Assembly: GCF_017497975.1 (NCBI RefSeq)
Contig: NZ_JAGDEL010000019.1
Coordinates: 1 to 64,000 of the forward strand
DNA length: 64,000 bases
Source of the DNA: Metabacillus bambusae
Lineage (GTDB): Bacteria > Bacillota > Bacilli > Bacillales > Bacillaceae
Direction of reading: 5' to 3'
Shown here: positions 39,162 to 49,158 of the stretch, piece after piece
How positions within the stretch are numbered: the stretch's first letter is position 1
Layout of the letters: every line of letters starts with the position of its first letter
Made by a program: the position numbers and the translations under genes
Notes under the pieces: model-generated
What the model was told of the DNA's origin: nothing
What the model saw: only the letters and a program-made list of their open reading frames with translations
The model's database searches: none

Positions 39162-39585
39162 AGCACTTTACCTCCTTGGCTAATAACGCTTAACGAACTT
39201 AATAGGCTTTAGAAATCATTCTATTACTTATTTAAAAACCTTACTTTTTTAGGAATCACCTCCAGCACATTAGGAACTAACGTTTAAAAAGTTTTACACT
39301 TTTATCGTCCACCCCCTTTCAAGTATCGATTTGTATTTTAAGAACTGGATGTATTTCTATAAGAATAATTAGAATTCAATTAAACAAATTTTTTAGGAAT
39401 TAATCTAATTCTTAAATGGGAAAGGCTGTATTTATTAGATGGATAGAGAAGAGTTCTAAAGAAGTAAATGAAACTAAAAAGGTAGTATTTAGTATTTTTT
39501 CGTGGTTGTTTTTACTGGGAAGTAAAATCACAAGGAATTACTGTATCTTTAATAAACTGTTCCCTCATGAAATTGATACTCTCTA
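39162..39585 (-). promoter_or_regulatory. Long AT-rich leader before the 1506-residue enzyme
   Basis: About 420 bp between the conserved promoter at 39586 and the start codon. It has two extra GGAGGTG/GGGGGTGG-like ribosome-binding motifs (near 39263-39269 and 39311-39318) without a convincing reading frame behind them. No riboswitch that I recognise. It may be a long regulatory leader, or the scar of a deleted gene. Confidence 0.3.
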
Positions 39586-39643
39586 ATTATAAAGCGTTTA
39601 CATAACTGAGGTTAATGGAGTAACTTTCGAAAATAATGTAAAT
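39586..39643 (-). promoter_or_regulatory. Promoter with cre-like site and conserved upstream block, copy 3
   Basis: Same layout as before the two sugar-binding protein genes: TATAAT (39586-39591), overlapping cre-like TGTAAACGCTTTA (39590-39602), and the block with core TTTTCGAAAGTTACTCCATT (39614-39643). Here no binding-protein gene follows; the first gene downstream is the 1506-residue GH43 enzyme. Confidence 0.6.
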
Positions 39644-39843
39644 TCATTTTGAATTTTTTCACTTAAGTGTTCAAAAACTTCAAAATTTTTTGATGCATTG
39701 CAATTTTTTTTGTAACTAAAATGGGAAGTGGGGATAAAATTCCTGGAAACTGAATGGGCTTCTTAAAAAAGCATTAAGAACCAGAAAGGTAAGTGTTGAA
39801 GTTTACTATCTAATATAATTGCATCAAATTCGCTACAAAGTCC

Positions 39844-39882
39844 AAAAAGAGGTAAGAATGAGAACATTCGAACCCCCTTTTT
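39844..39882. terminator. Hairpin terminator, probably bidirectional
   Basis: AAAAAGAGGTAAGAATG pairs, with small mismatches, with CATTCGAACCCCCTTTTT; T runs occur on both sides. Together with the smaller hairpin at 39970-39989 (GGTCCATC/GATGAACC) it probably ends transcription of the GH30 gene. Confidence 0.65.
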
Positions 39883-39969
39883 AAGGAAATGTGACTGATA
39901 TTAAAGCTGCTTCTTCATTTTTGAAATAATAGAGAAATTAAATTTATTTGTCATCAAAAAGTCGTTAAA

Positions 39970-39989
39970 GGTCCATCTATTGATGAACC
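39970..39989 (-). terminator. Small stem-loop after the GH30 gene
   Basis: An 8-bp stem (GGTTCATC with GATGGACC on the minus strand, one G-U pair) with a 4-base loop, 37 bp after the stop codon, followed by a weak T-rich stretch. Confidence 0.45.
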
Positions 39990-40026
39990 CCCATTATTTC
40001 ATTTTAAGAAGTTATTTCTAATTTCT

Positions 40027-43000
40027 TTAATTTTTCTCACTAAATTTAACTGTATATTTTGCATTATTCTTCCCATCTTCTGACTTAACGGTAATAATAG
40101 CCTCACCATCTAACGAAGATGGTGTTTCAATTTGATAGTTCGCAAATAAATCATTTGTAACTACCTCAATAGTCGGGATTTCTTGCTGGTTCTTCTTTAT
40201 TTCAACATCATAATTAAAGGTATACTTATCAAATCCTTTAACTTGCTTCCCATTAATGATAATAGATTCTAATGTCGCATCACTACCTTGTCCTGGAATT
40301 TGGTTTTCACCAATTCCTAATACTTCCATTTCTGAAATAGCTATACAAGCACCTTCCATGGCCTTCATTACAGCACGAATATGTTTTGTTTCAATTTGGG
40401 TAAAGTCAATTGTTAGCTCCTTGTTCTGAACATCTGTTTGTGTACCTTCGATTTCTTTCCACTCTGTTCCATCCAAGTATTCAAGTCGTAAAGAGGCTGC
40501 AGGTCTTGTGCCACCATTGTCATCATAGAAGTGAAATTTCACTTGTGAGACTGTTTCCGCTTTGTCGAATTCAATAGCAACCCAATCTTCTTCTCTCCAG
40601 CTATTTGGATCCCAGTTCGTCCATCTTGCACTAGAGATAATTCCATCATTGACATGACTCGTGCTATCCCATTGGCCAGTATAAGAAGCGCTCACTTTTG
40701 GGTACTCATTTTCTGAACTAGAAGGCTTTACAGCTAAATTTTCTAGAGCAGGTTGTGTAACTTGGATATTGGCAATTGCTTTAACAGGACTTTTTAATAT
40801 TGATCCTTTCACTGAAAACTTGCCAAAATCTGCATACTCATTTTGATCAATTTCATTCCATTCAACAGGTACTTTTCCGAATGTACCACTTTTTAATTTA
40901 GCTGTTACTTTACTAGGTAAAATTGGTGCTTTACCTGGAGTTGTTTTTATTTTTATTGGTTGAATACTTTCAATTTTACTTACTGTTATTGTCGCTACTG
41001 CTTTAATTGTTGTTCCCTCAACAGTGCCTTCAACTTTAAAGATATTTTCATTTGCATATAATTCAGGATTGATTGTATCCCAAACTACTTTTTTCTGTAC
41101 CTTTTCACCATCACCGTAAATTGTCGTTACCTCATCAGGTAATTCTGGTGCAGTCTTTTTCTTCGTAACGACGACATCAACTGGCTCTACTTTGGTAATT
41201 CCGGCTTTTACTAGTTTCCAAATCTGGTGGTTACCTGTTGTTGGTTTCCAAAGGCCAACTTTAGCTCCCTCTTGCTTTGATTCCCCGCCAACTTCTATTA
41301 GGTTTCGGCTATGAAGATTTATAAATGTGTATTCTCCATTCCCATAGGTTGATAGCATCCATTTTTGATTTGATTTATTTTCATAGTCTTGGAGAGTAAT
41401 GGAACCATTATCATCACTAAGTACACTTCCACTATCAATGTTGACAATTCTATAGATTTCTTTTGTACTATTTCCATCTGTTATTTTTTGGATACTAAAG
41501 TTTTGTTTATCCTCATCACGAATATTTGTTTTTTGAACAATGGATTTTCCATCTTGTCCTATATCAAGCACTTTCCCGCTATTTTTATTAATGAATTTGT
41601 ATGTTTCGTTATTATTCAAAAACGAGTTATCCTTATTCACACCTGATACACCTGTTACAACAAATGTCGTAATAGATTGTGGCTGAACAACTGCTGAAAG
41701 CTCCTTACCTGAGATCATTACATCTGACTTTTGGGCTAAATTTTCTGTATTAGATGTCACATAAGGGGTTGCTTTTGCATTCGCTTCTACAGTATCGAAC
41801 CCAGACAAATCAAAGTTGATTGCTTTCTCTTCTGTGGTTGTATTTGTATAAACAACAACAACTGAATTGTCATCTTTATTAATTGCGGCTAATGTATCGC
41901 TGCTATTTGAATTAATGACTTGGTATCCTGGTCGAATAAACTTACTGTAATTCCCCATTGCATAGTACTTTTTATTTTTATAGATTTTTACGTTTTCAAA
42001 ATTAGCTGGATCAAAATCAACTTGGATAAGTCCCCAGTTGCCATTTTCATGTTCTGGGCTCATATTCACTTCGTCTTCAATTGACTGCCAAAGCACCCAT
42101 GCTTCTGATTCCAATTGCTGAATATCAGTCGTAATTCGCTGTGATAATGCAAGACCTGGTTTTATATCTTCATGATTTTGTGCACCAGAACTAAGATCAA
42201 CCTCAGACATCCACAGTTTTTTTCCTGCTGACTTTGCAATATCTCTTGCACCAATCTGCTGTGTAGGACCGTAAGTATGTACGTTTAACTGTCCAATGTT
42301 ATTTCTCGTTGTGCTATCATATTGCTCCCAATTTTGTCTGAATTTTTGTGGATTCGTTTCGTCCATTCCTGATACAACTGTACTAAGACCTTTTTTATCC
42401 AATTGCTTTTTTACTTCATTAATAATTTTAGCTTGTGAAGCTGGAGACCAGTTTGATCCTTCCTGTCTGCCTTTTGCTCTCCAATAGCCAGTATTTGGCT
42501 CATTTACAGGTGAAAGAGTTTTAAATGCAACATCCATGTCCTTTTGTAAATGCTCAACTACTGTTGTTAAGTATGAAGCAAAATTTTCAAATTGATCTGG
42601 TTTAATATTGTCATCCCATGAATTCCAGTTACCTGATACATAACCACTTTGAGTCATAAAATATGGCGGTGAGTTTGAAAATGCTTCGAAGGTATCAGCT
42701 CCCCTGGCTTTTGCAGCACTAACCCACCAGCGTTGGTTAGCATCAGCTTCCCAGTTCCAATGCTCAGGATTTTCCGGATTCCACCAGTTTTCCTGCTCTG
42801 TCCATTCATCTGTGTTACCTTCTGGTGGGCTATATTCGGCAGGACGATTCCAATATCCAGGAACTGCTCCACCTTTACGCATATAAGGCTCTGTCTCAGG
42901 AGAATCACCACCACCAATATTATAGCGGGCAATATTAAAATTCAGTCCTTCCTTACCAAAGAGATCATCTGCAAGCTCATTTCTTAATTCATCAGGCCAG

Positions 43001-43224
43001 CCACCTGTAACATTCGCGAACCATACAAGAGCTGTCCCCCAACCATCAAATGGTTCATGTTGATAACTAGGATCTAGTTTTATTTGCTCTGGATCAGTAA
43101 TCAATTCATTCTCCCCCTCTTCTGCATTAGTCATATTAGGTAGGGCAGGTAAGATACTTCCTACTACAAGGACTAAGATCAAACAATTAACTAGTAATCT
43201 TTTAATAAACATTTCTTGCAACAT
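40027..43224 (-). CDS. Secreted GH30-type glycosidase with ricin-type, Ig-like and F5/8C-type domains
   Basis: 1065 residues, ATG with AAAGGAG about 10 bp upstream. Signal peptide (about 1-35), GH30-like barrel and side sheet (about 40-500; acid/base Glu in LSPVNEPNTGYW, nucleophile Glu in LWMSEVDLS), ricin-type beta-trefoil (541-673), two Ig-like domains of the Big_4 kind (678-821), an F5/8 type C or CBM32-like domain (823-975) and a cadherin-like sandwich (978-1065). The catalytic part resembles endo-beta-1,6-galactanases, which would fit arabinogalactan, but a xylan-active GH30 cannot be excluded. Unlike its neighbours it lacks the FIMAH-type tail. Confidence 0.85.
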   Translation of the reverse strand: MLQEMFIKRLLVNCLILVLVVGSILPALPNMTNAEEGENELITDPEQIKLDPSYQHEPFDGWGTALVWFANVTGGWPDELRNELADDLFGKEGLNFNIARYNIGGGDSPETEPYMRKGGAVPGYWNRPAEYSPPEGNTDEWTEQENWWNPENPEHWNWEADANQRWWVSAAKARGADTFEAFSNSPPYFMTQSGYVSGNWNSWDDNIKPDQFENFASYLTTVVEHLQKDMDVAFKTLSPVNEPNTGYWRAKGRQEGSNWSPASQAKIINEVKKQLDKKGLSTVVSGMDETNPQKFRQNWEQYDSTTRNNIGQLNVHTYGPTQQIGARDIAKSAGKKLWMSEVDLSSGAQNHEDIKPGLALSQRITTDIQQLESEAWVLWQSIEDEVNMSPEHENGNWGLIQVDFDPANFENVKIYKNKKYYAMGNYSKFIRPGYQVINSNSSDTLAAINKDDNSVVVVYTNTTTEEKAINFDLSGFDTVEANAKATPYVTSNTENLAQKSDVMISGKELSAVVQPQSITTFVVTGVSGVNKDNSFLNNNETYKFINKNSGKVLDIGQDGKSIVQKTNIRDEDKQNFSIQKITDGNSTKEIYRIVNIDSGSVLSDDNGSITLQDYENKSNQKWMLSTYGNGEYTFINLHSRNLIEVGGESKQEGAKVGLWKPTTGNHQIWKLVKAGITKVEPVDVVVTKKKTAPELPDEVTTIYGDGEKVQKKVVWDTINPELYANENIFKVEGTVEGTTIKAVATITVSKIESIQPIKIKTTPGKAPILPSKVTAKLKSGTFGKVPVEWNEIDQNEYADFGKFSVKGSILKSPVKAIANIQVTQPALENLAVKPSSSENEYPKVSASYTGQWDSTSHVNDGIISSARWTNWDPNSWREEDWVAIEFDKAETVSQVKFHFYDDNGGTRPAASLRLEYLDGTEWKEIEGTQTDVQNKELTIDFTQIETKHIRAVMKAMEGACIAISEMEVLGIGENQIPGQGSDATLESIIINGKQVKGFDKYTFNYDVEIKKNQQEIPTIEVVTNDLFANYQIETPSSLDGEAIITVKSEDGKNNAKYTVKFSEKN

Positions 43225-43772
43225 AAAATTATGTCTCCTTTCTATTCTATTAACTTTTCATGATTTCCAACAAATACATACATACAAGTTTTTATTTCTC
43301 AATTACCTCAAACTATTAATAAATCAACCACCCCCTTAAAGGAAACGCTCTCGATTTAATTTTGAAGTTTTTGATTATGTCACTTGATAGATAGGAAGGG
43401 TTAAAATGAAAATGTGTTGCTAAACCTGTAAGCGTAAGTTGTTAGCATAATGTTCCTCCATATCGTTTTAAAAAAGGAATACTCGGAACGATCAACGTCC
43501 TGAATAGTTCATGACTTACCACTAAATACATCCAATCAAGTATTATTGTTTCTAGCCAAGAAAAAATGAAACCGGTGTCATTTTTAACTATACAATATTT
43601 TGTTCTGTGTTTTTATAGCAGTTTTAACTTCTTAGAACACAAATTTTTACAGCAGTTTACTAACTGCTCATAAAACATATGAAAATTAAAATCTAACTTC
43701 TGGATGGGCCACTGATACTGAAGCTTCTGATTCTATTATTAAGCTTTCCGTCAACACTATATAACTTAACTT
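43225..43772. other. 548-bp gap upstream of the GH30 gene
   Basis: No gene found. A weak cre-like GAGAGCGTTTCC on the minus strand at 43341-43352 may belong to the GH30 promoter. A small stem TGCTAA/TTAGCA occurs near 43420-43455. Nothing else stands out. Confidence 0.4.
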
Positions 43773-44450
43773 TTACTCTCCTATAATGTGTTCAACATGA
43801 TACTCTTCTATAGCCCCCTGTACTGAGGCAAAAATCAGGAGTAAACAAAAGAAAATGATAGAAATTGAAATAGACATTCTATTAGATAGTTTAGCTATTT
43901 TTATAAGACCTATTGAGAGTAGAATATAATACCAAATACTAAACAATTCTATTACTCCTAATATCTCGCCTAATACACCATTTGCTCCAACAAAATAATT
44001 TAAACTTGTTAGTAAATGGTCTTGATCTCCATTGATGGCTACAATAATCATTTGGTTAATACTTTGTCCTATCACACGAATAAAACTTATAAAAATGATT
44101 AATGAGAACATTTGTTTAAATGTGACAGTTGATTTCGCCTTTTTTGCAATCCCCCATAAAATGACAGCATATAAAACATAACCAACTGGAAGACCGATTA
44201 AGGTACCTAATGCTCCAACAATCGTTCCTACCATTTTGGCTGCTTCTATGTCTTTCTCAGTCATACCGAAACTAGGAATATAGTCAATATTTATTGCTAC
44301 AAGAATTGTTACAGCCATTGAAATCAAAGAGAGGATAATTAATGGGTACCAAATTATTGGATTGATTTGAATTCGTTTAAACTGTTCATTAGGATTTAAG
44401 ATCATTCCAATAAGTGCTGGCTTTTTTAATTGAGATTTTTTCTCCGCCAT
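43773..44450 (-). CDS. Yip1-family membrane protein
   Basis: 225 residues with about five hydrophobic helices and the Yip1-type N-terminus (MILNPNEQFKRIQINPIIWYPLIIL, first part NPNEQFKRI). Bacterial members have no well-defined role; some influence membrane protein or transporter behaviour. It lies behind a hairpin after the GH127-type gene and may be read from it in part. No link to sugar use can be shown from sequence. Confidence 0.75.
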   Translation of the reverse strand: MAEKKSQLKKPALIGMILNPNEQFKRIQINPIIWYPLIILSLISMAVTILVAINIDYIPSFGMTEKDIEAAKMVGTIVGALGTLIGLPVGYVLYAVILWGIAKKAKSTVTFKQMFSLIIFISFIRVIGQSINQMIIVAINGDQDHLLTSLNYFVGANGVLGEILGVIELFSIWYYILLSIGLIKIAKLSNRMSISISIIFFCLLLIFASVQGAIEEYHVEHIIGE

Positions 44451-44493
44451 ACCAGTTCCTCCAATTTATTAATAGAGCTAGACATAATTTTAA

Positions 44494-44536
44494 AGATGCC
44501 TCGGGTTAATCAATGATCTTTAACCGCGAGGCATTT
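44494..44536 (-). terminator. Terminator after the GH127-type gene
   Basis: AATGCCTCGCGGTTAA pairs with TTAACCCGAGGCAT (one mismatch) around a 10-base loop; the T run after it on the minus strand is short. It lies 50 bp after the stop codon. Confidence 0.75.
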
Positions 44537-44585
44537 TAGTAAATACTTTAGATTAAGGTCTATAAAAAATTCAGCATGTTTTCAT

Positions 44586-47500
44586 TTAGAGCTTACCTAA
44601 CAATGAAATTAAAATTTTTGCTTGTTGATCAGTAATAGATTTTCCGCTTTGAGCATTTAGTTGATTTTCGTAGGCGTTTAGTTGACCAGTCATTGCTTTA
44701 TTTTTACCCTTTGCAGCTGATTCCTTTGCTGATTGTAGCCTTTCCGTCAATGAATGAGCTACTTCTTTTTTTGTTATAAAACCTTCCGTTAGTCGACTTA
44801 AACTATCAAAATCAACAGTCACTGTAAATTGGATGTCAACTTTCGCTGTATTACCAGCGTTATCAGTTGCTGAAGCAGTTACTTTATTTATTCCTAATTC
44901 GAATTCATAGGCTGGCCTTTCAACATTTTCACATTCTTTTGAAGCAATACCAGACAACTCATCGGTTATACTACATGTCATATTAATAGAAGAATCAACA
45001 GAATAAGTATCCTGATGATCTATGAATTTTATCACAGGGGCAGTTGTATCAAGTATAATCTTTTGTTGATAGGTTTCACTTATATTTCCAGCCTGATCTT
45101 TAAATTCAACAAATACTGTCTTCTCACCTTCGCCAGACGGTAACGTTACTTCTTTTGTGTTTGTATACGTTTCCCAATCTGTCCAATTCTCTGAATCTGT
45201 TGAAAAGCGTACTTTATCAACTCCACTTGTTTCATCCTGTGCATCAAGTGTCAAAGTTACCTTTGGGTTATTTGTATACTCAGCTTCTGAATTAATTGTA
45301 AAATGACCTTCTGGAGGTGTAGTATCATTTTCACCTTTAACAATATGAATGGTATATTGTTTTGAAGTCTTATGATCTTCTGCTTTGGAAGTAATCACAA
45401 GATCGGTTGTGTTTTCTTTCAATGATATATTGCGTTCCATTTTATCATTTATCAGAATATCCCCAACATAAACTAAGCCATATTCGTCTTGCGGTACTAC
45501 AGACATATTTACAGAGTCTGCTGTTGATGGAACAGTTAGTGTATATTCTGTAACTTTAGGATCAAAAGACTTCGATAAAGTTCCTTGATCAAAGGATAAA
45601 CTCTCTAAATTAGGGTTAGTTTTATAGTCAGTGATAACTCTAAAAATATCGAATATTCCGCCAACAAAACCTCCATTGCTAGCAAATTTAACCGTGACAT
45701 AATGAATTTCTCTTTCTACAGGATTTCCGTTATTATCTGTTTCTTGAACGATCTTTGTTCTACTTTTATCAACTAATTCCTGTGTGATTTTATGTGTTTG
45801 AGTATAAAAATCACCTGGATTTTTATTCTCAATAATCTCCGTTACTAGCTTTTTATCATCAACAAAGATATCAAATGTTCGTCCTACATCACCACTAAAG
45901 TAAGTTGAATATATATAGTTTGCTGCATCTGGAGTAACTTCCATGTCATAACTAAAATATCCACCTGCTCTTGTATCTCGGTATGAACTACCATTATGAA
46001 TTCCAGTTGTAGAATTCAGAGTTTGACGGTTTGCAGCCAACTCATACTGATCATTTGCCACAATAACAGAACTGATCGTGGCATTTTCTGCTCTACCTTT
46101 TTCCTTAGATAGGAGTATGGATTTTTGATAACTTTCTGAATCAGCAGTAATCAGTTCAAAATAGATACCATATCGGTCCTTATATCTTTCATAATGAGGT
46201 GTAAAAGTAAGGATGCCTTCATCTGCATCGGTTCCTCTTAATGTAAATTCAAGTTTGCCTTCTGTTTTGACAAGATTCTTTGTGATATTCTCTTTCCATG
46301 TCTTGATATCTGTGCCTTCAATCGTTATAAAATCTCTTGCAGCAGTATCTTTGTTTGGTTTTAATACATTGACACCATGTTGACTAGTAGTCATATTATT
46401 TGTACCTAATCCTGCACTCAAAACAACTGGACCATATTTAAAAGCAACTGTGTTTTGATCATCTGGAAGATCATACAATTTAACTTCCATTGGAAAATCT
46501 AAAGTTACGATAGAGCCATCTGTCCAATTTTGTTTTAATACAATATAACCTTCTTCAATCGTATAGTCTGTTACAGGTTCACCATTGATTTCTAGATTAG
46601 GGTTAGACGAAGCCCAATCAGGAATTCTAAACTTTAACTTTGTATTTGTAGAACCATTTGTATTGATTGTGAATGTAACTTTCCCAGTTGATTTATCACC
46701 TGCACCAGTATTCGGAAGCTGAGATTCTTGGGTGAGTTTTAAGTTTTTTTCTTTCAATGTTAGTACTGAAGAAAGATAAATATTTACATAAACACTATCT
46801 TGGTCAGTAAAATAAATACTGTCATTTAGTTTTGTAAAGTTCTCCATACCTGTTCCTGTACAGCACCAGAAATGATAGATTGCACTACTAAACACTTTAA
46901 AGAAACCTGTAGCCATAGGTTGGAAGTACATCGACATTCCAGTTTCTGGGTTTTGAGAAGCCATTATGGCATTGGTATGTGCATTTTCATAGTAATCTGC
47001 GTATTTTTTATCTTTTGTAATTTTGTATAGCTCTCTTGACAATTTCAACATGTTATAAACATTACAAGTTTCGTTGTTTACATTTGTACGCTCTGTATTT
47101 AGGATTCCAGGTTCACCAAAATGCTCATTTTCACTATTTCCACCTGTAATATAAGAATGATTATTAACTACCATCTCCCAGAAGTTTTCAGCAACTGTTA
47201 GGTAATACTCTTCACTCTCAGCTTCCTCTAAAGCAGTGTAACGCTTTAATGCTCCAATTACTTTTGGAATTGTCGTATTGGCATGCTTGCCATTTAAAAC
47301 ATCTTGATTATTATAAAGAGAATCAAAAAGGCTATGCTCATCAAATTTCTCCGCTGCCTTTAAAAAATGATCATTTCCTGTAAGAATATATAAATCATAT
47401 AGACTTTCATTCATTCCACCGTATTCTACCTTAAGTACTCTTTCTTTCTTTGCTTGATCCCAAGTGGAAGTACGGCTATAAATATATTCGCCAAATCCTT

Positions 47501-49034
47501 CTGCAACCTCTAGAGCTTTTTCATTTTCACCATATTTGGCAACACTTATCAAACCGGCTAGTACCTTGTGAATCGTATACCATGGAACCCAAACTGCCTG
47601 ACCATTTTCAACTCGATCTAAGAATGAAGTTGGAAATGCAGATACATAGCCATTTCCATTTGCATCCTGAACCTCTGCCAATTCGTTAATTATATAGTCC
47701 ATCCGCTCTTTTAAAAGGGTTTTGTCCTCTCCAGTTGCATTTACATAAGCAGTAGAAATAGCAGAAAGATAATGACCTAATGTATGACCTCGTATTTCTG
47801 TATCTTCCCACCCCCCATAAATTGACGCTTTTGCTTCAAGTCCACTAGTTGTACGGAATGCACTCAGTAGTTTGTCAGCTTCCAAAGATAATAAATAGTC
47901 TATTTCTTTATCAAATGCATTCGTATAATACTCGTCAGTTAGAATAACATTCGTCATCTCAACGTCCTGTAAAGTATCTGACACTGTCTTTGCAGGTACT
48001 ATTACTGTAAAATTCTTTGTAACAGACTTATTCTTATAAGTTACGGTCGCGGACAAGGTCACCTCTGCATCATTCTCACCTGCTGCCGGTCTATGAACGG
48101 TTCCACTTGATTCGATTACTTCTTCATTGTCAGATGTCCAAGTAATTGTTGAACCGGATGATCCTTTTAAAGGAAGAGGTATATTCATTGTTGCTTTTTC
48201 AGGCACAGAAATTGCCTCTGCATCCTGTTTGGCAATAAGTTCATAATCAAATGTGGTTCCTGACTGTTCTTCATACAAAGAAATAATATCTTCATTACTT
48301 CCTGCATGACTGTACAGTTCAAAATTATCAATTGAATACTTACCATAAGCACCATTATATGACGGACCATTATAACCGATAGATTTTTGTGTCGTTTCGT
48401 CTGAGGTTATGATGCCATCTGCTCCATCTTCACCATATGAATAGTCAACGGTAGTTTTTTGTTTAATACCATTTCTGTAAATACTAACATTTTTTGTTTC
48501 ACTATCATAAGTAACTGCCACATGTGTCCAAGCATCAATAGGAAAGAACTCTGCTCTTGAACCAATAACGCTTACTTTATATGGTTGTTTATTCTCATCG
48601 GATGATCCTAGGGAAATAACAAGTGGCTTATTATCATTTTCTGATCCTAAGTACAACCCATCACTATACCAAACGGTTTTATTCCACATAATCATTTGCT
48701 CACCGGTCATTTTTTCATTTGGCTTAAACCAAAATGACGCTGTTAAATCTGATGGCTGCAATGTTGCACTTTTCCCAAGATTAACAGCAGTGTTGCCACT
48801 AAGCTTTAATGCCTTTCCACCATTTACACCATCTACATAAGAATAATTAGATCCAATTATCGTTCCATTGTTTCCCTTACCAGAGCTGTCTATTAAATTT
48901 TCTTCGAATGGAAGGGAAAGTACTTTTGAAGCTTCCAAATTATCTGTTGCATATGTAGCTTGACCAGTAAATAAACTAGTCCCTAACATTAGAACAGATA
49001 GTGTAGTAGCTGTTATTTTTCGGTAGTACTTCAT
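44586..49034 (-). CDS. Large secreted GH127/GH146-type beta-L-arabinofuranosidase with FIMAH-type tail
   Basis: 1482 residues from ATG 49034, chosen for its GGGGGT site 6 bp upstream and the signal peptide that follows (MKYYRKITA to QATYA); the longer frame to 49118 runs into a hairpin. Order: LamG-like (34-245), atrophied Ig (271-347), DUF1680 / GH127 alpha/alpha barrel and sheet domains (355-990) with the zinc-site residues in NETCNVYN (Glu, Cys) and FWCCTGTG (Cys-Cys), a beta-sandwich (990-1130), a cadherin-like domain (1130-1237), and the shared Ig, Cys-Ig and FIMAH-type tail. The cysteine-based active site is complete as in HypBA1, so a retaining beta-L-arabinofuranosidase is likely. It follows the second sugar-binding protein gene behind a hairpin. 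Confidence 0.9.
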   Translation of the reverse strand: MKYYRKITATTLSVLMLGTSLFTGQATYATDNLEASKVLSLPFEENLIDSSGKGNNGTIIGSNYSYVDGVNGGKALKLSGNTAVNLGKSATLQPSDLTASFWFKPNEKMTGEQMIMWNKTVWYSDGLYLGSENDNKPLVISLGSSDENKQPYKVSVIGSRAEFFPIDAWTHVAVTYDSETKNVSIYRNGIKQKTTVDYSYGEDGADGIITSDETTQKSIGYNGPSYNGAYGKYSIDNFELYSHAGSNEDIISLYEEQSGTTFDYELIAKQDAEAISVPEKATMNIPLPLKGSSGSTITWTSDNEEVIESSGTVHRPAAGENDAEVTLSATVTYKNKSVTKNFTVIVPAKTVSDTLQDVEMTNVILTDEYYTNAFDKEIDYLLSLEADKLLSAFRTTSGLEAKASIYGGWEDTEIRGHTLGHYLSAISTAYVNATGEDKTLLKERMDYIINELAEVQDANGNGYVSAFPTSFLDRVENGQAVWVPWYTIHKVLAGLISVAKYGENEKALEVAEGFGEYIYSRTSTWDQAKKERVLKVEYGGMNESLYDLYILTGNDHFLKAAEKFDEHSLFDSLYNNQDVLNGKHANTTIPKVIGALKRYTALEEAESEEYYLTVAENFWEMVVNNHSYITGGNSENEHFGEPGILNTERTNVNNETCNVYNMLKLSRELYKITKDKKYADYYENAHTNAIMASQNPETGMSMYFQPMATGFFKVFSSAIYHFWCCTGTGMENFTKLNDSIYFTDQDSVYVNIYLSSVLTLKEKNLKLTQESQLPNTGAGDKSTGKVTFTINTNGSTNTKLKFRIPDWASSNPNLEINGEPVTDYTIEEGYIVLKQNWTDGSIVTLDFPMEVKLYDLPDDQNTVAFKYGPVVLSAGLGTNNMTTSQHGVNVLKPNKDTAARDFITIEGTDIKTWKENITKNLVKTEGKLEFTLRGTDADEGILTFTPHYERYKDRYGIYFELITADSESYQKSILLSKEKGRAENATISSVIVANDQYELAANRQTLNSTTGIHNGSSYRDTRAGGYFSYDMEVTPDAANYIYSTYFSGDVGRTFDIFVDDKKLVTEIIENKNPGDFYTQTHKITQELVDKSRTKIVQETDNNGNPVEREIHYVTVKFASNGGFVGGIFDIFRVITDYKTNPNLESLSFDQGTLSKSFDPKVTEYTLTVPSTADSVNMSVVPQDEYGLVYVGDILINDKMERNISLKENTTDLVITSKAEDHKTSKQYTIHIVKGENDTTPPEGHFTINSEAEYTNNPKVTLTLDAQDETSGVDKVRFSTDSENWTDWETYTNTKEVTLPSGEGEKTVFVEFKDQAGNISETYQQKIILDTTAPVIKFIDHQDTYSVDSSINMTCSITDELSGIASKECENVERPAYEFELGINKVTASATDNAGNTAKVDIQFTVTVDFDSLSRLTEGFITKKEVAHSLTERLQSAKESAAKGKNKAMTGQLNAYENQLNAQSGKSITDQQAKILISLLGKL

Positions 49035-49100
49035 CTTCTTACCCCCAAATTCATCTGGTTTCCTTAAATGCGAAATAAAAATTATTCTTAAAAAATCAAC

Positions 49101-49145
49101 AAAAGCCACTAGTTTCAATCCGTTCTATGATTCCTAGCGACTTTT
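49101..49145 (-). terminator. Stem-loop after the second sugar-binding protein gene
   Basis: AAAAGTCGCTAG pairs with CTAGTGGCTTTT (12 bp with two wobble pairs), followed by TTGATTTTTT on the minus strand, 13 bp after the stop codon. Probably a partial terminator: the GH127-type gene lies downstream on the same strand with no other clear promoter. Confidence 0.75.
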
Positions 49146-49158
49146 ATGTTTTATTTCA

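Noticed and set aside
39162-40026. Known riboswitch or T-box in the long gap
   Set aside because: No recognisable conserved core or T-box motif; only the promoter block and terminators could be supported.
49035-49118. N-terminal extension of the GH127-type protein by 28 residues
   Set aside because: It would run through the hairpin behind the binding-protein gene and precede a good ribosome-binding site followed by a normal signal peptide.
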